A program made the translations under genes and the position numbers. Under the pieces are notes generated by a model. That model ran no database searches, was not told where the DNA came from, and saw nothing but the letters and a program-made list of their open reading frames with translations. A stretch of 34,347 bases of DNA from Candidatus Eisenbergiella merdigallinarum (GTDB lineage: Bacteria > Bacillota > Clostridia > Lachnospirales > Lachnospiraceae), in the NCBI GenBank assembly GCA_019119355.1, contig DWXE01000008.1, forward strand, positions 1-34,347, read 5' to 3'. Position 1 is the first letter of the stretch, and each line of letters starts with the position of its first letter. Positions 24,295-31,872 of the stretch are shown piece by piece.

Positions 24295-24342
24295 GATAAT
24301 ACCTCCATTGCTCAAACTGTGATTCCTGTTATGAGAATGTTC

Positions 24343-24371
24343 CATTAAAGCCGGACACGGACGTTTTAATG
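24343..24371 (-). promoter_or_regulatory. rpsT leader hairpin
   Basis: CATTAAA and TTTAATG (24371-24365 with 24349-24343 on the - strand) enclose a CCGG-rich loop in the 85-nt leader between the promoter and the GTG start. It could be a site for S20 autoregulation; this is inferred from position only. Confidence 0.35.
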
Positions 24372-24386
24372 CAAACACACAAATGT

Positions 24387-24415
24387 ATTCTATGAAATCA
24401 AAACGGTTCTGTCAA
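24387..24415 (-). promoter_or_regulatory. SigA promoter of rpsT
   Basis: Read on the - strand: perfect TTGACA (24415-24410), a 17-nt spacer and TAGAAT (24392-24387). Transcription would begin near 24380, giving a leader of about 85 nt. Confidence 0.8.
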
Positions 24416-24531
24416 TACATATTTCGTTTAATTTTGTAAAAAATATGGTGAAAAGCCAAAACGAGCATAATCTAATGTAAGAACGAATAGCCGGGAGAGA
24501 TGTGGCGGCTTCCGGCGGAGGGAGAATACGG

Positions 24532-25485
24532 ATGAGCAGTTTTACCGTAAGGACCGACCTGGCTTTGGAGGATCGGGAACGGATCGGAAAGTCGGGAGGG
24601 GAGATACACGGGGTCATCCTGGAAGAGGAGGAGAGGCAGGAGGCCGGTATCCGCATCACGAGGGTCAAAATCGAGACGAAAAACGGGGCAAAAGTCATGG
24701 GGAAGCCGGTCGGCACCTATATCACCCTGGAGGCCCCGGCCATGGCCGAGCAGGATGAAGGATACCACAGAGAAGTGTCGGAGGAACTGGCGCGGCAGCT
24801 GCGGAGCGTGATGCCCTGCCGTGATCGGGAACAGTCCGTTCTGGTGGTGGGGCTGGGCAACCGGGACGTGACCGCTGACGCGCTGGGCCCTCATGTGGCG
24901 GATCACCTTTTCGTCAACCGCCACGTGGTCCGGGAATACGGAAAAGCGGCATATAATAAGGAAAGAATGCATCTGATCAGCTGTATCGTTCCCGGCGTGA
25001 TGGCAAAAACCGGGATGGAGAGCGCGGAGATCATTCACGGGGTGGTGAAGGAAACGCGGCCGGATTTCCTGATCGCGGTGGACGCCCTGGCGGCCCGCAG
25101 CACCCGCCGGCTCAACCGCACGATCCAGGTAACCACCTCCGGCATTTATCCGGGATCCGGGGTGGGAAATCACAGGAACGCCCTGACGGAGGAGACGCTG
25201 GGGGTGCCAGTGCTGGCCATCGGGGTTCCCACCGTCGTGGACGCGGCCACCATCGTGGGGGACGCCCTGGAACGGATGGAACAGGAGAGCGGGCTGAAGC
25301 TGATGGCGGCCAGGGAGCACCCCCAGGCGATATCGGAGCTCAACAACATGTATGTGACCAGCAAGGATATCGATGAAATGATCCGGCGCCTGAGCTACAC
25401 GGTGTCGGAGGGAATCAACCTGGCCCTGGATCTGGAAGAGGAACCCGCCGGGGGAGAGGGAGAGCCGAATGCCTGGCGGGAATAA
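24532..25485 (+). CDS. gpr: Spore germination protease GPR
   Basis: A 317-residue aspartic-type protease (family A25) that degrades small acid-soluble spore proteins when spores germinate. It begins MSSFTVRTDLALEDRE; the N-terminal stretch is the propeptide removed on activation. Diagnostic blocks are VVGLGNRDVTADALGPHV, FLIAVDALAARSTRRLNRTIQ and TTSGIYPGSGVGNHR. The ATG at 24532 follows GGAGGGAG; an upstream in-frame start would add ten residues unlike the family. A forespore promoter (SigF/SigG) is expected, but I find no convincing match upstream. spoIIP follows 29 nt after the stop. The gene shows that the organism makes endospores. Confidence 0.95.
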   Translation: MSSFTVRTDLALEDRERIGKSGGEIHGVILEEEERQEAGIRITRVKIETKNGAKVMGKPVGTYITLEAPAMAEQDEGYHREVSEELARQLRSVMPCRDREQSVLVVGLGNRDVTADALGPHVADHLFVNRHVVREYGKAAYNKERMHLISCIVPGVMAKTGMESAEIIHGVVKETRPDFLIAVDALAARSTRRLNRTIQVTTSGIYPGSGVGNHRNALTEETLGVPVLAIGVPTVVDAATIVGDALERMEQESGLKLMAAREHPQAISELNNMYVTSKDIDEMIRRLSYTVSEGINLALDLEEEPAGGEGEPNAWRE

Positions 25486-25509
25486 AAAAACGGCCTGACC
25501 GCATATATT
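25480..25509 (+). promoter_or_regulatory. Possible SigE promoter of spoIIP
   Basis: GAATAAA (25480-25486), a 15-nt gap and CATATATT (25502-25509) fit the SigE consensus (about KMATATW and CATANANT). The start point would fall at about 25515-25516, which is the spoIIP ATG itself. Confidence 0.4.
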
Positions 25510-25539
25510 TTCTCATGGAGAGAAAAGACGGGGTCAGGC
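25493..25539 (+). promoter_or_regulatory. Nested hairpin around the spoIIP start codon
   Basis: GCCTGACC (25493-25500) pairs with GGTCAGGC (25532-25539), and inside it TTTTCTC (25508-25514) pairs with GAGAAAA (25520-25526), leaving ATGGA in the loop. It would form only in transcripts that enter from gpr. Confidence 0.45.
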
Positions 25540-26828
25540 GAACTGCATATCGGACGGCGGCGATCCTGCTCGCAATCTGCGCGGCCGGCCTTTTGGCGGG
25601 GACAAAGGGCGGGGAAAGGGAGAAGGGCGTCGGGACTCTGGCAGCGGAACAGATGGAGGAGGCCATGATCTCCCTCTGGTGTCCGGCCCTTTCTTTTGCG
25701 AAAAGCCCTTCGGACGGCGGGGTGATGAAACAGCTGTGCAGCCTGTTTCCGGTGCTGTTGTTCTACGGTCAGGAAGAGGAGATCGATCTGCAGTCGGAGA
25801 GCGCGGGCACTTACGAAGCCATCGTCCGGGCCGAGGGGAGAGACGAGTACACGCAGGGGCTGGCCGATGAAACGCTGGACGCTCCGGAGACCTCCGGGGG
25901 ACGGGTGCGGGTGGATGAGAGCCTGCAAAAGCTGCTGGAGGAGGAAAACGGCCGTACGGGCGGGGAGGAAAGCCTGCAGGCGGCGCAGGAGGAGGGGCGG
26001 GAAGGGGCCGGGGCGGGGCCGGACGCGGAAGAAGCCGGCAAACAGGAGGAATACCGCTGGGATTTTTATGAAAAATACGACGCCCTTCTGGAGGAATTTT
26101 ACGCGGTAGACGCCGCCACCGCGGCGGACGAAAGCCTGTTGAACCTGGACGCCCTGCTGGGAAAGGATCTGTCCATCGAGAAGCGGGAGGATGAAGAGCC
26201 GCAGATCCTGATCTATCATACCCACTCCCAGGAGGATTTCGCGGATTCCGTCCCGGGGGACGCCAGCACCACGATTCTGGGCGTGGGGGAATTTCTGGCG
26301 CAGCTGCTGCGCGACCGGTACGGCTATAACGTCATGCACCATCTGGGACAGTACGACGTGGAAAACCGGGACTACGCCTACTCCGAATCCCTGCCGGCCC
26401 TGGAGGAGCTGCTGGCCCGGAACCCGTCCATCGAAGTCGTGATCGATCTGCACCGGGACGCCGTGGCGGAGGGGACACGGCTGGTGACGGAGATCGAAGG
26501 GCGGCCCACTGCCAGATTCATGTTTTTCAACGGGCTGTCCAGGCTGAGAAAGCACGGGGACATCGACTATCTGCCCAACGAAAACCTGGCGGATAACCTG
26601 GCTTTTTCCTTCCAGATGCAGGTGCTGTGCAACGAGTACTATCCGGGGCTGACGAGGAAGATCTACCTGAAGGGATACCGCTACAACATGCACTTAAAGC
26701 CCAGATATCTTCTGGTGGAAATGGGCGCCCAGACCAATACTTACGAGGAATGCTACAACGCCTGCATCCCTCTGGCCAGAATGCTGGATCTGGAGCTGTC
26801 CGGCGCGGATTTCGGGATTCGTCCTTGA
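25515..26828 (+). CDS. spoIIP: Stage II sporulation protein P
   Basis: A 437-residue membrane-anchored cell-wall hydrolase that works with SpoIID and SpoIIM to thin septal peptidoglycan and drive engulfment of the forespore. Residues about 12-30 are the membrane anchor. A long acidic Glu/Gly-rich linker follows (about 90-190). The C-terminal amidase/endopeptidase domain starts near 225 with ILIYHTHSQEDF (zinc-binding His), then VVIDLHRDAV and a closing YLLVEMGAQTNTYEECYNA. The domain order and length fit the family. The ATG at 25515 has no Shine-Dalgarno sequence, yet the next in-frame ATG would remove the anchor, so this start is needed. The gpr-spoIIP order is also found in Bacillus. Confidence 0.93.
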   Translation: MERKDGVRRTAYRTAAILLAICAAGLLAGTKGGEREKGVGTLAAEQMEEAMISLWCPALSFAKSPSDGGVMKQLCSLFPVLLFYGQEEEIDLQSESAGTYEAIVRAEGRDEYTQGLADETLDAPETSGGRVRVDESLQKLLEEENGRTGGEESLQAAQEEGREGAGAGPDAEEAGKQEEYRWDFYEKYDALLEEFYAVDAATAADESLLNLDALLGKDLSIEKREDEEPQILIYHTHSQEDFADSVPGDASTTILGVGEFLAQLLRDRYGYNVMHHLGQYDVENRDYAYSESLPALEELLARNPSIEVVIDLHRDAVAEGTRLVTEIEGRPTARFMFFNGLSRLRKHGDIDYLPNENLADNLAFSFQMQVLCNEYYPGLTRKIYLKGYRYNMHLKPRYLLVEMGAQTNTYEECYNACIPLARMLDLELSGADFGIRP

Positions 26829-26853
26829 CCGCCGCGCGGGGCTTTGCTATACT
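26825..26853 (+). promoter_or_regulatory. SigA promoter of lepA
   Basis: TTGACC (26825-26830), a 17-nt spacer and TATACT (26848-26853). The -35 overlaps the spoIIP stop codon. It separates vegetative lepA expression from the sporulation genes upstream. Confidence 0.75.
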
Positions 26854-26929
26854 TTGTCCAACGAGGCCGCATCGCGGCGGCCCTTAGACGGCGGAGAAAA
26901 CGCCCGGACAGGAGGAAGCGGACGAAGGA

Positions 26930-28738
26930 ATGGATCAGAATCATATCAGGAATTTTTGTATTATCGCGCATATCGATCACGGGAAATCCACCCTGGCGGA
27001 CCGGATTATCGAGATGACCGGGCTGCTCACCAGCAGGGAGATGCAGGAACAGGTGCTGGACAATATGGAGCTGGAGCGGGAGCGGGGGATCACCATCAAG
27101 TCCCAGGCGGTCCGCACCATCTACCGGTCCCGCAGCGGAGAGGAATATTGTTTCAACCTGATCGATACGCCCGGACACGTGGACTTTAACTATGAGGTCA
27201 GCCGGGCGCTGGCGGCCTGCGACGGGGCGGTGCTGGTGGTGGACGCGGCCCAGGGCATCGAGGCCCAGACGCTGGCCAACGTATATCTGGCTCTGGATCA
27301 CGATCTGGAGGTTTTTCCGGTGATCAACAAGATCGATCTGCCCAGCGCGGAGCCCGAGCGGGTGAAGGAGGAGATCGAGGACGTGATCGGCCTGGACGCC
27401 TCCGACGCGCCGCTGATTTCCGCGAAAAACGGGCTGAACGTGGAGGACGTGCTGGAGCAGATCGTGGAAAAGATCCCCGCGCCCAAAGGCAGCGCCGAAA
27501 ATCCGCTTCAGGCGCTGATTTTCGATTCCCTCTACGATTCTTACCGCGGCGTCATCGTCTTTTTCCGGGTGATGGAAGGGCGGGTGCGCAAGGGCACGAA
27601 GATCCGGCTGATGGCCACCGGCGCTTCCTTCGAGGTGGTGGAAGTGGGATATTTCGGCGCCGGCCAGCTGATCCCCTGCGAAGAGCTTTCGGCCGGGATG
27701 GTGGGCTATCTGACCGCCTCCATCAAAAACGTGAAGGATACCCGGGTGGGCGACACCATCACCGATGCGGACAGGCCCTGCGGGAAGCCGCTCCCGGGCT
27801 ATAAGAAGGTCAATCCCATGGTGTACTGCGGGGTTTATCCGGCGGATGGGGCCAAATATCCGGACCTGCGGGACGCGCTGGAAAAGCTGCAGCTAAATGA
27901 CGCCTCCCTGTTTTACGAGCCGGAGACCTCCGTGGCGCTGGGCTTCGGATTCCGCTGCGGCTTTTTGGGGCTTCTGCATCTGGAGATCATCCAGGAGCGC
28001 CTGGAGCGGGAGTACAACCTGGACCTTGTGACCACGGCTCCGGGCGTGGTCTACCGGGTGCACAAAACCGACGGGGAGATGATCGAACTGACCAACCCTT
28101 CCAACCTGCCGGATCCCTCCACCATCGATTTCATGGAGGAGCCCATCGTGAGCGCCGAGATCATGGTGACTACGGAATTCATCGGCTCCATCATGGAGCT
28201 GTGCCAGGAGCGCCGGGGGCGGTACCTGGGCATGGAGTACATGGAGGAGACCAGGGCGCTTCTGAAATACGAGCTGCCCCTCAACGAGATCATTTACGAC
28301 TTCTTCGACGCGCTGAAATCCCGTTCCCGGGGATATGCGTCCTTCGACTACGAGATCAAGGGCTACGAGCGGTCCGATCTGGTCCGGCTGGATATCCTCA
28401 TCAACCGGGAAGAGGTGGACGCCCTGTCCTTTATCGTGCATAAGGACAGCGCTTACGAACGGGGCAGGAAGATGTGCGAAAAGCTCAAGGACGAAATCCC
28501 GCGCCATCTGTTCGAGATTCCCATTCAGGCGGCAGTGGGCGGCAAGATCATCGCCCGGGAAACGGTGAAGGCGATGCGCAAGGACGTGCTGGCCAAGTGC
28601 TACGGCGGCGATATCACCCGAAAGAAGAAGCTGTTGGAAAAGCAGAAGGAAGGCAAGAAGCGGATGCGCCAGATCGGCAACGTGGAAATCCCGCAGAAAG
28701 CCTTCATGAGCGTGCTCAAACTGGACGACAGGAAATAG
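26930..28738 (+). CDS. lepA: Elongation factor 4 (LepA)
   Basis: A 602-residue ribosome-bound GTPase that acts on stalled or mistranslocated ribosomes. The G1 loop AHIDHGKST lies at residues 13-21. The DTPGHVDF switch and NKIDLPSA motif follow, and the LepA-specific C-terminal domain ends [26 protein letters not shown]. The length is normal. The ribosome site is unusual: GGAGGA (26911-26916) is 13 nt from the ATG, and the nearer AAGGA abuts the start. hemW follows after 4 nt, the usual lepA-hemW order of Firmicutes. Confidence 0.97.
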   Translation: MDQNHIRNFCIIAHIDHGKSTLADRIIEMTGLLTSREMQEQVLDNMELERERGITIKSQAVRTIYRSRSGEEYCFNLIDTPGHVDFNYEVSRALAACDGAVLVVDAAQGIEAQTLANVYLALDHDLEVFPVINKIDLPSAEPERVKEEIEDVIGLDASDAPLISAKNGLNVEDVLEQIVEKIPAPKGSAENPLQALIFDSLYDSYRGVIVFFRVMEGRVRKGTKIRLMATGASFEVVEVGYFGAGQLIPCEELSAGMVGYLTASIKNVKDTRVGDTITDADRPCGKPLPGYKKVNPMVYCGVYPADGAKYPDLRDALEKLQLNDASLFYEPETSVALGFGFRCGFLGLLHLEIIQERLEREYNLDLVTTAPGVVYRVHKTDGEMIELTNPSNLPDPSTIDFMEEPIVSAEIMVTTEFIGSIMELCQERRGRYLGMEYMEETRALLKYELPLNEIIYDFFDALKSRSRGYASFDYEIKGYERSDLVRLDILINREEVDALSFIVHKDSAYERGRKMCEKLKDEIPRHLFEIPIQAAVGGKIIARETVKAMRKDVLAKCYGGDITRKKKLLEKQKEGKKRMRQIGNVEIPQKAFMSVLKLDDRK

Positions 28739-28742
28739 GGAA

Positions 28743-29975
28743 ATGAAGGAGTCTGCAAAAAAGAAGCCTCTGGGGATTTATCTGCACATACCGTTCTGCA
28801 GACAAAAATGCCTCTACTGCGATTTCCTCTCCGCTCCGGCGGGGGAGGAAACCGTGGAGCGCTATGTGGACGCGCTGTGCAGGCAGATCGCGCTGGAGGC
28901 GGAAGGCTTTCGGGACCGCCGGGTGCGCACGGTGTTTCTGGGCGGCGGCACCCCCTCCGTTCTGACGGTACGTCAGATGGACCGGGTGCTGTCCGCCCTT
29001 TTCTCCTGCTTCGGGATTTTCGACGATGCGGAGATCACGGCGGAGTGCAACCCCGGGACGCTGGATTTCGAAAAGCTGGAGGGATACCGCCGGGCGGGGA
29101 TCAACCGGCTGAGCATCGGCCTGCAGTCCGCCCAGGACCGGGAGCTGGCCTGCCTGGGCCGGATCCACGACTACGGGACGTTTCTTCGAAATTACGATCA
29201 GGCCCGCAGAGCGGGCTTTTCCAACATCAATGTGGATCTGATGTCCGCCCTTCCGGGGCAGACCCTGGAGCGGTGGATGGACACCCTGGAAAAGACGGTT
29301 TCGCTGGGGCCGGAACACATTTCGGCCTACAGCCTGATCATCGAGGAGGGGACGCCTTTTTTCCAGCGCTACGGGGAAGGCGGGGCGGAGGCGCAAACGG
29401 GGCAGCCGCCCTTGCCGGACGAAGAACTGGACCGGAGGATGTACGAAGAGACCGGCCGTTTTCTGGCGAAGCACGGATACATGAGATACGAGATTTCCAA
29501 CTACGCGCGGCCCGGGTACGAATGCCGGCACAACGCGGGCTACTGGGAGCGGACGGATTATCTGGGGCTGGGCCTGGGGGCCTCTTCCCTCATCGATCCG
29601 ATGCGCTGGCGCGTATCGCCTGACCTGGAGGAATACCTGCGCTTCTTCGGCCCGGCGTCCGGCGCCGGCTCGCCGGATCGAAAGGACGTTTGCCGGGGCG
29701 CGGATCCCAAAGCCGTCCGGCGAGACGTGCAGCGGCTGAGCCGACGGGAACGGATGGAGGAATTCATGTTTCTGGGCCTGCGCCTGACGAAGGGGATTTC
29801 CGCGGCCCGGTTTCGGGAAGCGTTCGGCAGAAGGCTGCAGGATGTATACGGGCCCGCGCTGGAGAAGTTGAAGCGGGAGGGGCTGATCGCCTTTTCGGAG
29901 GACGGGGAGAGGCTCTTTTTGACGGACAGGGGAATCGATGTCAGCAATTACGCGCTGGCGGAATTTCTGTTTTAG
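28743..29975 (+). CDS. hemW: Heme chaperone HemW (radical SAM)
   Basis: A 410-residue radical SAM protein. The cluster motif CRQKCLYC gives C19, C23 and C26, and LHIPFC precedes it as in HemN/HemW proteins. The GGGTPSVL motif and a SIGLQSAQDREL block follow. The length, and the absence of the extra N-terminal region that true HemN coproporphyrinogen dehydrogenases carry, favour HemW, which binds heme and delivers it to enzymes. Old annotations call such proteins oxygen-independent coproporphyrinogen oxidase. The gap to lepA is only 4 nt, so both come from one transcript. The role in an anaerobe with limited heme use is unclear. Confidence 0.92.
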   Translation: MKESAKKKPLGIYLHIPFCRQKCLYCDFLSAPAGEETVERYVDALCRQIALEAEGFRDRRVRTVFLGGGTPSVLTVRQMDRVLSALFSCFGIFDDAEITAECNPGTLDFEKLEGYRRAGINRLSIGLQSAQDRELACLGRIHDYGTFLRNYDQARRAGFSNINVDLMSALPGQTLERWMDTLEKTVSLGPEHISAYSLIIEEGTPFFQRYGEGGAEAQTGQPPLPDEELDRRMYEETGRFLAKHGYMRYEISNYARPGYECRHNAGYWERTDYLGLGLGASSLIDPMRWRVSPDLEEYLRFFGPASGAGSPDRKDVCRGADPKAVRRDVQRLSRRERMEEFMFLGLRLTKGISAARFREAFGRRLQDVYGPALEKLKREGLIAFSEDGERLFLTDRGIDVSNYALAEFLF

Positions 29976-29990
29976 AAAATGGAGGAAACG

Positions 29991-30947
29991 ATGCGATACG
30001 AATTTGCCCCCATGGAAGGGATCACGGGCTTCGTCTTTCGAAACGCCCATCACCGGTATTTTCCGTCCATGGACCGGTATTACACGCCCTTTCTGACGCC
30101 GAAGCAGGGAAAGGGGTTCACCGTGCGGGAATCCAGGGACGTGGCGCCGGAGCACAACGAGGGGATCCGGGTCGTGCCGCAGGTGCTGACCAACAGCGCG
30201 GAAGGATTTTGCAGGGCGGCCGGATGGCTGGAATCCCTGGGGTATGAGGAAGTCAATCTGAACCTGGGATGCCCTTCCAAAACCGTGGTCACAAAGCGGA
30301 AAGGGGCGGGATTTTTGGCGTACCCGGAGGAACTGGACGCCTTTCTGGACCGGATTTTCCGGGAAACGGGGCCGGCGATTTCCGTCAAAACGAGGATCGG
30401 GATGGAGGATCCGGACGAGTTCCCGCGGCTGTTGGAAATTTTTAACAAATACCCCATCCGGGAACTGATCGTCCATCCCAGGCTGCAGGCGGATTATTAC
30501 CGCAACAGCCCGAACCTGGAGGCATTCGCCCTTGCGGCAGAGGAGAGCAGAAATCCGCTGTGCTACAACGGGGATCTGTTTTCCCAAAAGCGGATGGACG
30601 ATCTGTGCGCCCGCTTCCCTGCAGCGGACAGGCTGATGCTGGGGAGAGGGCTTCTGGCCAATCCCGGGCTGGTGGAAAAGAGGAAGACCGGTAAGGATCC
30701 GGAGAAGGGGACGCTCCTGGAGTTTCACGAAGCGCTGCTGGAGGGCTATGCGCGGGAGCTGTCGGGAGAAAGGGATGTGCTGTTTAAAATGAAGGAACTG
30801 ATGTCCTGGCTGATCCGGAGTTTCGAAGGGGCGGACAGGGATCAGAAGCGGATCCGGAAGGCAGCTACCCTGTCGGAGTACCGCGCCTGCGTCCGAAATC
30901 TGATGGAAAATCATCCCCTGGTGCAGGAGCCGGATATCGTCTTCTGA
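29991..30947 (+). CDS. tRNA-dihydrouridine synthase
   Basis: A 318-residue FMN enzyme that reduces uridine to dihydrouridine in tRNA loops. It starts MRYEFAPMEGITGFVFRNAH. The block VNLNLGCPSKTV carries the likely catalytic Cys, and VKTRIGMEDPDEF, LIVHPRLQADYY and LMLGRGLLANPGL complete the TIM-barrel pattern. The GCPSKTV string and the short length resemble DusC-like members more than DusB, so I give no symbol. The ATG at 29991 follows GGAGGAA (29981-29987); an ATG at 29979 would put the ribosome site inside the gene. It continues the lepA-hemW transcript with a 15-nt gap. Confidence 0.93.
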   Translation: MRYEFAPMEGITGFVFRNAHHRYFPSMDRYYTPFLTPKQGKGFTVRESRDVAPEHNEGIRVVPQVLTNSAEGFCRAAGWLESLGYEEVNLNLGCPSKTVVTKRKGAGFLAYPEELDAFLDRIFRETGPAISVKTRIGMEDPDEFPRLLEIFNKYPIRELIVHPRLQADYYRNSPNLEAFALAAEESRNPLCYNGDLFSQKRMDDLCARFPAADRLMLGRGLLANPGLVEKRKTGKDPEKGTLLEFHEALLEGYARELSGERDVLFKMKELMSWLIRSFEGADRDQKRIRKAATLSEYRACVRNLMENHPLVQEPDIVF

Positions 30948-30998
30948 CCGACGGGGCAAATAGGGACAGCTGGAAAGGCACCCGGATTTTGCGGGAGA

Positions 30999-31006
30999 CA
31001 TAGAAT
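30999..31006 (+). promoter_or_regulatory. Possible SigE -10 element of sigK
   Basis: CATAGAAT fits the SigE -10 pattern CATANANT, about 50 nt before the sigK start. No good -35 stands 13-15 nt upstream. In Bacillus sigK also needs the activator SpoIIID, which can compensate for a weak -35. Confidence 0.3.
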
Positions 31007-31055
31007 ATAGTAAACTGCTGTTGCCGGAGAACTGGTTCCGGCCGGGGAGCTATGT

Positions 31056-31721
31056 TTGAAAACTTTTCAGAAACCCCTGTCCAAAGAGGAGGAGAGCCTT
31101 TGCATACGGGCATTGCAGGACGGAGATGCCGGAAGGAGAAGCGAGGCCAAACGGCTCCTGATCGAACGAAATCTGCGGCTGGTGGCCCATATCGCCAGAA
31201 AGTATACGAACGTGGACGAGGATATGGAGGACCTGATTTCCATCGGCACCATCGGCCTGATCAAGGCGGTGGATTCCTTCGACCTGCATAAGAACAGCCG
31301 CCTGGCTTCCTATGCGGCCCGGTGCATCGACAATGAGCTCCTGATGATGCTGCGCGGCAAGAAAAAAACCTCCCGGGAGGTGTCTTTGTTCGAGCCCATC
31401 GGGACCGACCGGGAGGGCAACGAGATCAGCCTTCTGGACGTGATGGAGCAGGAGCAGCCCGATATCGTGGAGGAGATGGAGAAAGCCCGGTGCCTGTCGC
31501 AGCTCTACGGGCTGATGGACACCGAGCTGTCCGCCCGGGAGCGGGAAGTGCTGACCCTGCGCTACGGGCTGGCGGGGGGACGGGAAGTGACCCAGAAGGA
31601 GATCGGGGAAAAACTGGGGATTTCCAGAAGCTACGTCAGCAGGATTGAGAAGAAGGCGCTGGGAAAGATGCGGGCGGGGTTCCTGAAAATGGAAGCGTCC
31701 CAGCCCCGGAACAGAGCGTGA
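31056..31721 (+). CDS. sigK: RNA polymerase sporulation sigma factor SigK
   Basis: A 221-residue sigma factor for late mother-cell sporulation genes. Region 2 contains LLIERNLRLVAHIARKY and EDLISIGTIGLIKAVDSF; region 4 contains LTLRYGL and the helix-turn-helix VTQKEIGEKLGISRSYVSRIEKKALGKM. EVSLFEPIGTDREGNEISLLDV is characteristic of SigK. The start is TTG at 31056, with GGGGAG at 6-nt spacing. The ATG at 31052 is in another frame, and an in-frame stop at 31011 leaves no room for the hydrophobic pro-sequence of Bacillus pro-SigK. As in C. difficile, activity would thus not need membrane processing. The gene is intact, with no skin-element interruption. Confidence 0.93.
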   Translation: MKTFQKPLSKEEESLCIRALQDGDAGRRSEAKRLLIERNLRLVAHIARKYTNVDEDMEDLISIGTIGLIKAVDSFDLHKNSRLASYAARCIDNELLMMLRGKKKTSREVSLFEPIGTDREGNEISLLDVMEQEQPDIVEEMEKARCLSQLYGLMDTELSAREREVLTLRYGLAGGREVTQKEIGEKLGISRSYVSRIEKKALGKMRAGFLKMEASQPRNRA

Positions 31722-31737
31722 CGGGTCCGTCCGGGGC

Positions 31738-31766
31738 TTGACAGTTCCGGACGGGTGGGGTATCTT
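31738..31766 (+). promoter_or_regulatory. SigA promoter of comM-dprA with overlapping dyad
   Basis: TTGACA (31738-31743), a 17-nt spacer and TATCTT (31761-31766). CCGTCCGG (31727-31734) and CCGGACGG (31747-31754) form an 8-bp inverted repeat centred on the -35, a possible operator. The leader carries two small hairpins, GTTTC-TTT-GAAAC (31798-31810) and GGGC-GTTC-GCCC (31817-31828). Confidence 0.65.
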
Positions 31767-31872
31767 GGAGGAAGGATCATAGCTTTTCTATTTTGACGTT
31801 TCTTTGAAACATTTCAGGGCGTTCGCCCATATTTTCCAAAAAGGACGGATCCGGTAAGACGGAAAGGAGTCT

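Noticed and set aside
24421..24531. SigG-type promoter for gpr (CATAATC near 24466)
   Set aside because: The -10 has one mismatch and no acceptable -35 stands 17-18 nt upstream; not strong enough to annotate.
31052..31291. ATG at 31052 as the sigK start
   Set aside because: It lies in another frame and stops after 79 codons, with no family similarity; the TTG at 31056 opens the SigK frame.
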